Shown here piece after piece: positions 15,997 through 23,705 of a stretch of 64,000 nucleotides of DNA. A program made the translations under genes and the position numbers. This DNA comes from Chryseobacterium kimseyorum. Its GTDB lineage: Bacteria > Bacteroidota > Bacteroidia > Flavobacteriales > Weeksellaceae. The DNA is taken from NCBI RefSeq assembly GCF_025971945.1, contig NZ_JAPDHW010000008.1:141334-205333 (forward strand), in the 5' to 3' direction. Below the pieces are notes generated by a model. It searched no databases. It saw only the letters and a program-made list of their open reading frames with translations, and was not told where the DNA came from. Within the stretch, counting starts at the first letter, position 1, and each line of letters begins with the position of its first letter.

Positions 15997-16227
15997 TTAA
16001 TTATTGTTAGTGTTTAGAATCTTTGCAAGAAATTTTATAAAGATCACTGTAAGCGCACCGAAGCATATTCCCCAGCTGAAGGATTTCTTTACAAAGTCTT
16101 TAATTTCTTCATTTCCATTTGACATTATTGTTTCAAAAACGGAAGAATTAAAAAATCTGTAGATGACAAATGCAATGATAATGAGCTTAATTGCATCGCT
16201 AATTTTATTATTGGTATTAGAATTCAT
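15997..16227 (-). CDS. Family A small membrane protein, copy 2
   Basis: 76 residues, two membrane segments (AIKLIIIAFVIYRFF and GICFGALTVIFIKFL) around the core NEEIKDFVKKSFSW, identical to copy 1. The two copies differ mainly at both ends. It lies 99 bases after the TraB-like gene and 16 before C2. The 99-base gap (16228-16326) holds no supported gene. Confidence 0.75.
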   Translation of the reverse strand: MNSNTNNKISDAIKLIIIAFVIYRFFNSSVFETIMSNGNEEIKDFVKKSFSWGICFGALTVIFIKFLAKILNTNNN

Positions 16228-16326
16228 TACTATTTTTGTTGGTTAACCAAAAGGAATATTCCATAAATAACACTCCTGTAAAATTTATTGATGAGTATTT
16301 TCTTAGCTGCGAAACGGTAAAGAGTT

Positions 16327-17022
16327 TTACTTATTAATTTTATTAAGAACACCCTGTAAGTGACCTTTACCGTATATTAAAGCAATTTTATCGCTTTTTT
16401 CACGGATAATGCCATCCACGATTACTTTATCTCTAAAAGTAACTATAGCATCCTTCCTGTATTTTTTCTTCAGATTTTTACCACGACAACTATCTTTTGC
16501 AGTAATTGCATTTTCCATTTCACACTTATTGAGTTTTATTTCACCATAATTTTTCTCGTAGTATTTGACGATATCCAAAGCTGTAACATCCACATTTTTG
16601 CTATTACTTTCATCTAATCCAAAGTCTGAATACGATGGCTGTTCCAATAATTCTTCTTTCATTTTAACTCCATGCTCTTTCAGAAGCTGTACGTAACCTT
16701 TTTCAGGAGAAATTCCGATGTCTCCTGTAATTTTTTTCAGTTTTCGGCGCGTTATCTCATCTTTTGCATCGACAGTTACTTTTTCATAAAGAAAATAATA
16801 TCCTTCTTTTTTCAAGATTTCTATTTTACTCTTAATATCATTATAGAACTTTTCTGTACCCACATGTTTCATTGGAAAAAAAATCAATGACTTGCCAGCA
16901 CTTTTTGTTTCAATTGTTTTTATTTCAGAATCATAAAATCCTGCTTGTTCCAATTTGTCTTGTGCATTCATACTGCCAGATATACATATCAACGTGATCG
17001 CAGAAATTATAAATTTTTTCAT
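16327..17022 (-). CDS. Secreted TraB/GumN-like protein
   Basis: 231 residues with a signal peptide (about 1-20, ...GSMNAQ). Motifs fit the TraB/TIKI/GumN superfamily of putative metalloproteases: H53 in FPMKHVGTEKFY, E80 in YYFLYEKV and H221 in LIYGKGHLQGV near the C-terminus. Length is shorter than typical GumN proteins (about 290). It replaces, in the right cassette, the position taken by the aspartyl protease in the left cassette. Exported; hydrolase activity inferred only. Confidence 0.7.
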   Translation of the reverse strand: MKKFIISAITLICISGSMNAQDKLEQAGFYDSEIKTIETKSAGKSLIFFPMKHVGTEKFYNDIKSKIEILKKEGYYFLYEKVTVDAKDEITRRKLKKITGDIGISPEKGYVQLLKEHGVKMKEELLEQPSYSDFGLDESNSKNVDVTALDIVKYYEKNYGEIKLNKCEMENAITAKDSCRGKNLKKKYRKDAIVTFRDKVIVDGIIREKSDKIALIYGKGHLQGVLNKINK

Positions 17023-17034
17023 AATATTATATTC

Positions 17035-17253
17035 CTAATGTTTTGTATAAAAGCTTCTAACCACCTTAATTATTGTTAATGTTGCAAAAATGTTTAGGAT
17101 TGATAAAATAACACTGACTTTGAGATCTAGTGGTTCTTGAAAAAAATCAGTCATTACAGCAACCATGATGGTCAAGCTGATTAAATAGACTGTCAGACTT
17201 ATAATCAATTGTGTTCTGCTTGGATTTTCGATCCAACTGCTTTTTTGATTCAT
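17035..17253 (-). CDS. Family B small membrane protein, copy 3
   Basis: 72 residues from ATG 17253, chosen because it gives exactly the 219-base length of B1 and B2; the frame runs 48 bases further upstream. Motifs: SWIENPSRTQL, a first helix (ISLTVYLISLTIMVAVM), TDFFQEPLDLK and a second helix (VILSILNIFATLTIIKVV). It is closest to B1. First gene of the right cassette, 12 bases before the TraB-like gene. Confidence 0.78.
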   Translation of the reverse strand: MNQKSSWIENPSRTQLIISLTVYLISLTIMVAVMTDFFQEPLDLKVSVILSILNIFATLTIIKVVRSFYTKH

Positions 17254-17298
17254 GATCGTTTTATTTTTTAAATTTTGAATTCCTTGTCCTTTCTGAGG

Positions 17299-17306
17299 CA
17301 AATATA
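17299..17306 (-). promoter_or_regulatory. Candidate -7 box for the right small-protein cassette
   Basis: TATATTTG on the minus strand, 46 bases before the B3 start. None of the CTACAC-type operator sites was seen here, so this cassette may be controlled differently from the left one. Confidence 0.5.
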
Positions 17307-17390
17307 TTGTGCTAAAAATCTACTTTCCAAATTCTGAAAATCAAGCAACTGAGCAAAAAGAAAATTTTCATTAGAAAGCAGGAAAGGAAT

Positions 17391-17428
17391 CTTTTCTAAA
17401 AGGAAAACAGTCTTTCTAAAAAGAAAAA
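17391..17428. promoter_or_regulatory. 20-bp-spaced direct repeats before the TPR-AraC gene
   Basis: CTTTTCTAAAAGGAAAA and TCTTTCTAAAAAGAAAA repeat with TTCTAAAA 20 bases apart; each is itself a loose inverted repeat. AraC-family proteins commonly bind direct repeats about two helical turns apart, so these may be autoregulatory sites for the gene at 17522, or act on the divergent B3 promoter. Confidence 0.45.
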
Positions 17429-17521
17429 TGGTGAAAATTTGCCGTTGATTTTCAATGCATTAAATGATAATTGGATTTAACCTAAATATTTCCGTTATTT
17501 TGCAGATAATTCCCTTTCTCA

Positions 17522-19216
17522 ATGACCAGAAATTGTCGGTTTTTACTTCTCATTTTAAGTCTTATTTTCTTTTCGGACCTTTTTAGAGGACAAAACCAAA
17601 CAAATTTTAACGAATCTTCCCAATTCGAAGAGATTCACCAAGAAATCATAACTGCTAAAAACAGAGACCAAGCTTTTGCGTTTTGCAAAAAATACATTGA
17701 TTTAGCTAAAAAAGAAGACAACCCTCAGGAATTACTTAATGGTTATGAAAGTGCATCAGGTATGGCTAATGATAGCATTGGTCTAAAGTATGGAGACAGC
17801 ATCTTAAATTTAGCAATAAAATTGAAGGATCAGGTTGCTATTGGAAATTCCTATTACACAATAGCCACAAGAAGTTTAATGCTATCAGATTATAAAAAAG
17901 CTTCAGAATTTTCGGTCATTGCTTACGATTATTATTTAACTCAAAAGCCAGAGGAAGTAGTAAAATCTATATTTACGATAGCAAAACTGAAATCTTTAAT
18001 TAATGAGGATGAAGCTGCTCAAAAACTGTTAAACGAACAGTATCAAAATCTCAAGAAAAATCTAACGCCACCTAATAATAAATTATGGTATCGGTTTTAT
18101 TTGACTTCATTGATAATGACAAATGCAAAACTTCAAAAACACAAAGAAAATGAACTTCTTATCAAAGAGTCTTACAATTTTGACAAGACAAACAAAGAAA
18201 TTAGTTTAAGTAATTATCAAGCAATTTTTGCAGATGCTTACAATGATTTTTACATGAAAAATTATACGTCTGCAATACAAAAAATAAATCTCGCGACAGA
18301 TATGATGGGTAAAACCAATATTGAAGTATCTGAAAACATAAATTTTCTTTTAGCCCAATGCTATTGGAAAACCGGCAAAATAGATAAAGCTTTCCCAATA
18401 TTTGAAAAAATAAAAAACAATTTTCTTAAAACCAAGAGAACATCTTTGGCCTTCCGTCCGGCATTCGACTTCTTTACAGAATATTATAAAAAGAACGGAA
18501 CTACAGAACAGCAATTAGCTTCATTAAATAATCTGCTTGAGTTTGACAAGTTTGAAAAAGATGTTAAAAACTACGTTCAATTAAAGCTGAAAGACTTTGA
18601 CGACAAACATAAAACAAAAGAGCAGGCTCTTTCTGAAGATGAGCAAAAGTTTAGCGATTGGCTTAGTATCGCCATTATTTCTTTAAGTTCGATTGGCCTC
18701 GCATATTTTGTGTATCGAAAATTAAAAGCCAATAAAAAGAAAGCCGATCTAAAAGTTGTAGAAATTCAGAAAACACCTACAGAGATTCCTCAACCAAAGC
18801 ATAACAGGGACGAAATACAGGAAACTTCTGATGGTACCGAGATCGATTATAGTTTGTACCGACCGATTAACAAACTTACCGTCGATCAGATTCTCGCTTC
18901 CATGAAAAATTTCGAATCTTCCTTTGGATTTTTGGAACAAGATTTAAAACTCACCACTTTAGCACAAAAAATGAATACTAACGAAAAGTATTTGAGTAAA
19001 GTCATTAAAATCTACAAAGGAAAAACATTTAATTCCTATCTCACAGACTTAAGATTTGAATATCTTGACGAGAAACTTATAACAGATTCACAATTCAGAA
19101 ACCAAAAAATCAAGGACATTTCATCTAAATTAGGCTTCGGAAGTCCGGAATTTTTCGCTACTGCTTTTAAAGATAAATATGGAAAATCTCCAAAAGAGTT
19201 TTTTGGCTCAAATTAA
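17522..19216 (+). CDS. Membrane-bound TPR-AraC transcriptional regulator
   Basis: 564 residues: a signal-type N-terminal segment (FLLLILSLIFFSDLF), TPR-like alpha repeats (about 35-340), one transmembrane helix at about 380-398 (LSIAIISLSSIGLAYFVY), a charged linker, and a C-terminal AraC helix-turn-helix (about 465-560, LTTLAQKMNTNEKYLSKVI, then ISSKLGFGSPEFFATAFK). This periplasmic-TPR/cytoplasmic-AraC design is common in Chryseobacterium. It is divergent from the right small-protein cassette, with 268 bases between the start codons. Confidence 0.9.
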   Translation: MTRNCRFLLLILSLIFFSDLFRGQNQTNFNESSQFEEIHQEIITAKNRDQAFAFCKKYIDLAKKEDNPQELLNGYESASGMANDSIGLKYGDSILNLAIKLKDQVAIGNSYYTIATRSLMLSDYKKASEFSVIAYDYYLTQKPEEVVKSIFTIAKLKSLINEDEAAQKLLNEQYQNLKKNLTPPNNKLWYRFYLTSLIMTNAKLQKHKENELLIKESYNFDKTNKEISLSNYQAIFADAYNDFYMKNYTSAIQKINLATDMMGKTNIEVSENINFLLAQCYWKTGKIDKAFPIFEKIKNNFLKTKRTSLAFRPAFDFFTEYYKKNGTTEQQLASLNNLLEFDKFEKDVKNYVQLKLKDFDDKHKTKEQALSEDEQKFSDWLSIAIISLSSIGLAYFVYRKLKANKKKADLKVVEIQKTPTEIPQPKHNRDEIQETSDGTEIDYSLYRPINKLTVDQILASMKNFESSFGFLEQDLKLTTLAQKMNTNEKYLSKVIKIYKGKTFNSYLTDLRFEYLDEKLITDSQFRNQKIKDISSKLGFGSPEFFATAFKDKYGKSPKEFFGSN

Positions 19217-19217
19217 A

Positions 19218-19247
19218 AAGCCCTGCAAAAGTTTTTTTGCAAGGCTT
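19218..19247. terminator. Bidirectional terminator
   Basis: AAGCC-C-TGCAAAA pairs with TTTTGCA-A-GGCTT (one mismatch) just after the AraC-type gene stop. It lies between convergent genes. Confidence 0.7.
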
Positions 19248-19320
19248 CAATATTTATGTGGATCGGATTGCATCCAATCCTTTAAATTTGTCTCTTTGGG
19301 ACTTTCAGCTTTCAGCTTCT

Positions 19321-20520
19321 CTATTTCTTAGAAACCCTATACAGTTTCCCACTATCCGTCACCCCATAAAGATTTCCGTCAGAACCATTCAAAACATCTC
19401 TGAATCTTTCTTTCTGGTCTAACAGCAGACGCTCTTCACCCACCACTTTAATGTCTTTTAAAACAATTCGGTTGATGTGCTGTCCACTCAGGCAGGCGAT
19501 GAAAAGGTTGTTTTTCCATTCTTCAATATTTCCGGTGTAGAAAGTGACTCCACTTGGCGAAACTACCGGATCCCAATAATAAACCGGCTGTTCGGTGCCT
19601 GCTTTTTGCGTAGTTCCGTTGTTGATTTTGTCGCCGTTGTACTCAATTCCGTAGGTGACATCGCCCCAACCGTAATTTTTTCCGGGCTGGATCAGATTGA
19701 TTTCATCTCCCCCTCTCGGTCCCATTTCAATATCCCAAAGCTGTCCTTTTTCATCCAAAGCCAAACCCTGAGGACTTCTGATTCCGAAAGCGTAGATTTC
19801 TGGTTTGTAACCGGCTTTTCCGATGAATGGATTTCCCTCTGCAGGTTTTCCATCTTTGGTAATTTTTAGAATTTTACCTAAATAATTATCGGTTTTCTGA
19901 GCATAAACTCTCGTTTCTTTATCTGACCTTTCTCCGGTGCTTACAAAAAGATTTCCGTCTTTGTCAAACTGTAAACGGCTTCCGTAATGTTTGTCGCCAT
20001 CGTATGTTGGTGTGGCTCTGAAGATTACTTTTACTTCAGAAATATTTTTCAGGTCAGCAGATAATTTTCCTTTGGCAACTGCTGTATGATTTCCGTCTCC
20101 GTAAGGTTCAGAGTAGCAGAAATAAATCATATTGTTTGTTTTGAAATCGGGATCTAAAGCAACATCAAGCATTCCTCCCTGTCCTTTGTCGTCCACTTTT
20201 GGAAAGCCTTCGATTTTAGACACTGTTTTTCCGTCTGTAGAAACCACATTGATGAAACCTGATTTCTCGGTAATTAAAAAACGTCCGTCGGGTAGATTAA
20301 TAATTCCCCACGGTTTGCCTAATGAAGTATTCAGCACTTCTACGTTATAAGGCGTTGTTGTTTTGACTGGTGCAATTCGGGTTTGCCCTTCGAATGCAGG
20401 TTTGTAATTGGTGTTTGCTTTTTCTGCTGTAGCTGCAGGTTCGCTGCGTTTACCTTTTCCCTGACAAGATACTATCATCGTTGCCGAGACTAATAAAACG
20501 GGTAGGAGTAATTTTTTCAT
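19321..20520 (-). CDS. PQQ-dependent sugar dehydrogenase-like lipoprotein
   Basis: 399 residues with a lipoprotein signal (LLVSATMIVSC, Cys 19). The six-bladed propeller family of soluble glucose/aldose dehydrogenases is recognised from KPWGIINLPDGRFLITEK, GGMLDVALDPDF, HYGSRLQFDKDGNLFVSTG, IRSPQGLALDE, and GPRGGDEINLIQPGKNYGWG. Such enzymes oxidise sugars in the periplasm with PQQ and Ca2+. PQQ synthesis genes are not in this window. It stands alone between two divergent or convergent neighbours. Confidence 0.9.
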   Translation of the reverse strand: MKKLLLPVLLVSATMIVSCQGKGKRSEPAATAEKANTNYKPAFEGQTRIAPVKTTTPYNVEVLNTSLGKPWGIINLPDGRFLITEKSGFINVVSTDGKTVSKIEGFPKVDDKGQGGMLDVALDPDFKTNNMIYFCYSEPYGDGNHTAVAKGKLSADLKNISEVKVIFRATPTYDGDKHYGSRLQFDKDGNLFVSTGERSDKETRVYAQKTDNYLGKILKITKDGKPAEGNPFIGKAGYKPEIYAFGIRSPQGLALDEKGQLWDIEMGPRGGDEINLIQPGKNYGWGDVTYGIEYNGDKINNGTTQKAGTEQPVYYWDPVVSPSGVTFYTGNIEEWKNNLFIACLSGQHINRIVLKDIKVVGEERLLLDQKERFRDVLNGSDGNLYGVTDSGKLYRVSKK

Positions 20521-20672
20521 ATGTACTATTTATTGGTTTAAGAATTATAAAACAGCCAAACCTAAATAACTGTTTTGCAGAATGGTATTGCTGTTTTCAT
20601 TATGCCAGAAAATGGCATTACTGAACTGAATGTAAAAATAATGCCATAAAAAATTGCAGAATTAAATTTTTA

Positions 20673-20688
20673 TTCTACATTTGTAGAA
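20673..20688. promoter_or_regulatory. BlaI-type operator overlapping the -7 box
   Basis: The perfect palindrome TTCTACAT-TTGTAGAA contains TACATTTGTA, the BlaI/MecI operator core (TACAnnTGTA). It also contains TACATTTG (20676-20683), a TAnnTTTG -7 box. Repressor bound here would cover the promoter of the blaI-like gene 22 bases downstream. Confidence 0.75.
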
Positions 20689-20709
20689 CAAAATATAAAT
20701 ACGTAGAAC

Positions 20710-21081
20710 ATGAAAGAAATTAAACTGACAGATTCTGAAGAAGTAATTATGGAAATGCTTTGGGAAAAACAAAAACTTTTCATGAAGGAAATTTTAGAAA
20801 CCTATCCTGAACCAAAACCTGCTTCAACTACCGTTGCAACCTTACTCAAAAGAATGCAGAACAAGGATTTGGTGGGCTATACATTATATGGAAATTCACG
20901 AGAATACTTTCCGAAAGTCGCGAAAAGTGAATATTTCAAGGAGGAAATGACTTCTATGATTGACCGTTTTTTCAACAGCTCGGTGACTCAGTTTGCATCT
21001 TTTTTTACCTCAAACACTAAATTGAGCCAAAAGCAGCTGAAAGAACTTCGTGAAATTATCGACAAAGAAATAAAAGATTAG
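20710..21081 (+). CDS. BlaI/MecI/CopY-family repressor
   Basis: 123 residues with the BlaI winged helix (about 1-75: LTDSEEVIMEMLWE, STTVATLLKRMQNKDLVGY) and a C-terminal dimerisation helix region. It is followed after two bases by the M56/BlaR1-like protease gene, the usual sensor-repressor pairing, and carries its own operator upstream. There is no adjacent beta-lactamase gene, so the regulated targets are probably elsewhere. Confidence 0.92.
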   Translation: MKEIKLTDSEEVIMEMLWEKQKLFMKEILETYPEPKPASTTVATLLKRMQNKDLVGYTLYGNSREYFPKVAKSEYFKEEMTSMIDRFFNSSVTQFASFFTSNTKLSQKQLKELREIIDKEIKD

Positions 21082-21083
21082 AT

Positions 21084-22931
21084 ATGGAAACCATTATACT
21101 GAAAACAATTCTGTGTTCAGCAATTGTGCTTGGTCTTTACTATCTTTTTCTGGCAAAAGAAAAAACGTTCACGTTTAACCGTTTTTATTTGCTTTTGGGG
21201 CTTATCTTCTCATACTCTATTCCTTTTTTGACCATCGAAACAGAGGAAATTGTAAAAGAGAAACCAACTTTGGTAATGGAGCAGGAAATCCCAACGCAGG
21301 TTTTGCAAAATCCAATTCTTACACAGGAGGAAACTTTTGATTACTCACAATTTCTGCTGATTATCTACTTTGTAATCTCAGGAATTATGATTCTCAAAAT
21401 GCTTTATTCTGTGGTGAAAATTAAAACACTGAAGGGTCGAAAAATCATTTATAAAAGCCGGAATGTTATCTTACTGGAGAAAAATATAGCGCCGTTTACT
21501 TTTTTGAACACTATTTATCTTTCTGAAAAGTCTTTTAAGGATAATAAAATTGACGGTAGAATATTTCTTCATGAAGAAATTCATGTTAAACAGAAGCATT
21601 CTCTCGACGTACTTTTTATCGAAACTGTAAAAGCTTTTTCATGGTTCAATCCTTTCATTTATCTGTATAAAAATATGATGACTACCAATCATGAATTTTT
21701 GGCAGATGAAGAAGTTATTAAACAGAAAGAAAACATCAAAAACTATCAGGAACTCATTCTGAATGAAGTCCTGAAGCAACAAAATCTACCTTTAACACAC
21801 CAATTCCATTTCAATAACACCAAAAAAAGATTTATTATGATGACAAAAAGAAATTCAAAATTTGCGGAGGCAAAGAAGTATTTAGCTATTCCCATATTTG
21901 CGGTCTTGGCAATTAGTTTTGCTGAAAGGGTTTATGCTAATGACAATAACACATTTAGCAAAGATTTAAGTTTAGCTCAGCCATTAAAAGTCAGTAAAAC
22001 TTATTCCAGTGATACTGTCAAAGAATTTTTAGAAATCACTAATAAGTATAAGACTATCATTGCAGAGAAAGATTACGAACGATTTTATACTGAAGTTCCA
22101 AGAGCAGAACAAGTAAAACTTATTGAACTATTTAATCAAATACACGCCAAAGATTTGAGTAATGTTCCCTTGTGGATTTGGTATGATGAGATACTTAAAG
22201 CAATTCCTTCACAAAAGCAGCTTAATCAATTCTTAGATTCAAAATATAAAATTATACTTAACAGAAAAGTTGTAGACAACAGCACTTTAAAAAATTATAA
22301 AAACACGGACTTTTATCATGTATACATATTAAAAGTTTTTCCGAAAAATCCAGATTTTGGAAAGTTTGAATACAGCGTTACATTATTTACTTCCGATTAT
22401 GCTAAAAAGTTTAATAATCAAAAAAATATAGTTATCAGCTTCAGCGGAAGCCGTCAGGAATACCTAGAAGAATTACGAAAAGACACCATTATTCCGAAGA
22501 AAAATATTGATGTTAAACTATCAGAATTAAATTCTGCCGGTACCGAATTTAACAACGACAAAAAAGTACAAGATTTGGCAATTGCTCCGGCAGTAAGTGT
22601 TACACAGGATGTCACTACACTTCCCGAATACCCAGGTGGAGTAAATGCAATGCGTATTAAAGTTACTCAACATTTTAGTAGCGCAGCTTTGAAAGGAGAT
22701 GAAGGCACAGTAAAGACAAATATTCTTTTTACAATCAGTGAGAAAGGCGAGGTTTCAAACATAAGATCCACCGGAAATAATGAGGTTTTTAACACTGAAG
22801 CAATAAGAGCAGTAAAACTGGCCAATGAAAATGTTACCTGGAAACCCGCCACTAAAGACGGCAGTAACGTAGCATACCTATTTCGACTTCCATTAACAAT
22901 GATGTTTGAAAATTTTAAGAAAACACAATAA
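21084..22931 (+). CDS. M56 (BlaR1-like) membrane metallopeptidase with TonB-like C-terminus
   Basis: 615 residues. Membrane helices occur at the start, near 33-50, 86-108 and about 268-285. The zinc motif is H163-E-E-I-H167, with downstream glutamate NHEFLADEEVI. The C-terminal part does not carry a penicillin-binding sensor domain; residues about 510-610 look like a TonB C-terminal domain (YPGGVNAMRIKV, ILFTISEKGEVSNI). This is a known Bacteroidota variant of BlaR1. It should cleave or release the BlaI-like partner encoded two bases upstream. Confidence 0.88.
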   Translation: METIILKTILCSAIVLGLYYLFLAKEKTFTFNRFYLLLGLIFSYSIPFLTIETEEIVKEKPTLVMEQEIPTQVLQNPILTQEETFDYSQFLLIIYFVISGIMILKMLYSVVKIKTLKGRKIIYKSRNVILLEKNIAPFTFLNTIYLSEKSFKDNKIDGRIFLHEEIHVKQKHSLDVLFIETVKAFSWFNPFIYLYKNMMTTNHEFLADEEVIKQKENIKNYQELILNEVLKQQNLPLTHQFHFNNTKKRFIMMTKRNSKFAEAKKYLAIPIFAVLAISFAERVYANDNNTFSKDLSLAQPLKVSKTYSSDTVKEFLEITNKYKTIIAEKDYERFYTEVPRAEQVKLIELFNQIHAKDLSNVPLWIWYDEILKAIPSQKQLNQFLDSKYKIILNRKVVDNSTLKNYKNTDFYHVYILKVFPKNPDFGKFEYSVTLFTSDYAKKFNNQKNIVISFSGSRQEYLEELRKDTIIPKKNIDVKLSELNSAGTEFNNDKKVQDLAIAPAVSVTQDVTTLPEYPGGVNAMRIKVTQHFSSAALKGDEGTVKTNILFTISEKGEVSNIRSTGNNEVFNTEAIRAVKLANENVTWKPATKDGSNVAYLFRLPLTMMFENFKKTQ

Positions 22932-22962
22932 ACTATAAAACTTCACCAATCATGTGAAATCC

Positions 22963-22988
22963 AACCGCAAAGCTGCTGCTTTGCGGTT
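22963..22988 (+). terminator. Terminator after the BlaI/BlaR1 pair
   Basis: An 11-bp perfect stem (AACCGCAAAGC with its complement) around TGCT, followed by a short T-rich stretch. Confidence 0.65.
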
Positions 22989-23121
22989 TCTTGTTAAAAG
23001 AGCAAGGTTGAAATGGTTGAAAACTTTGGCTAAGACAATGAGAGTTTAATTATATTTGATAAATCTATTAAGCGAAACTTTTAGATAATTAAATATTAAA
23101 ATCTTTATTGTAGACCTTCGA

Positions 23122-23550
23122 ATGAAAAGAATCACCGTTTATACCATTTCAATTTTTATTATTCTCATCTCCTGCAATAAGCAAAATGATGAACAGAATA
23201 TAAACCAAGAAACTCACATGAAAATAACTAATGTCAATTTAGCAGCTACAATTTCTGCTATAAAAACTTCGGATATTTACGAAAATCCAAAAAATTGGCA
23301 AACTCGCGGACTCATGCCTTCCAACAAACCCGTAGTTCTACTTCTAAGAAAAGCAACAAATGATTTTCTTGATAAGCTTGAAGAAATTTACAAACGAAAA
23401 GAATCATCAGAAGAAAAATTAGAACTTGTATCTGAAATCGTTGACGAGCTTCCTTGGGACGAGTTGGATACTGAAGAAAAAGAATTTTTGGCAGATACAT
23501 TAACACCCGCTATTAAAGCAGCCGGTCTTGATCCTGTCACAATATTTTAA
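23122..23550 (+). CDS. Hypothetical lipoprotein
   Basis: 142 residues with a lipoprotein signal (LISC, Cys18) and a mostly helical, acidic mature part (LDKLEEIYKRKES, EEKLELVSEIVDELPWDELDTEEKEF). No family recognised. It stands alone between the M56 gene and uvrB. The 155 bases before uvrB show no supported gene. Confidence 0.6.
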   Translation: MKRITVYTISIFIILISCNKQNDEQNINQETHMKITNVNLAATISAIKTSDIYENPKNWQTRGLMPSNKPVVLLLRKATNDFLDKLEEIYKRKESSEEKLELVSEIVDELPWDELDTEEKEFLADTLTPAIKAAGLDPVTIF

Positions 23551-23705
23551 ATAAATCTGAATAGATTTTTTTTATGACCACACTCCTCTTTCCTACATTT
23601 TTTATTTCATAAATTTGATGTATGAAACGCCTCGATAAGATTAGCTTTGAAAAGGCCGTATTGGTAAGGTGTTCCATCTGACCAAATAAAAAATAAATAT
23701 CTCAA

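Noticed and set aside
16228-16326. An open minus-strand frame of about 35 codons (contains FAAKKILINKF) between the TraB-like gene and A2, faintly like the start of family C.
   Set aside because: It has no start codon, and the resemblance covers only about ten bases (CGCAGCT).
23622-23681. Mini-frame of 19 codons before uvrB (starts MKRLDKISFEK).
   Set aside because: Too short to judge, no ribosome-binding or family signal; a chance frame is likely.
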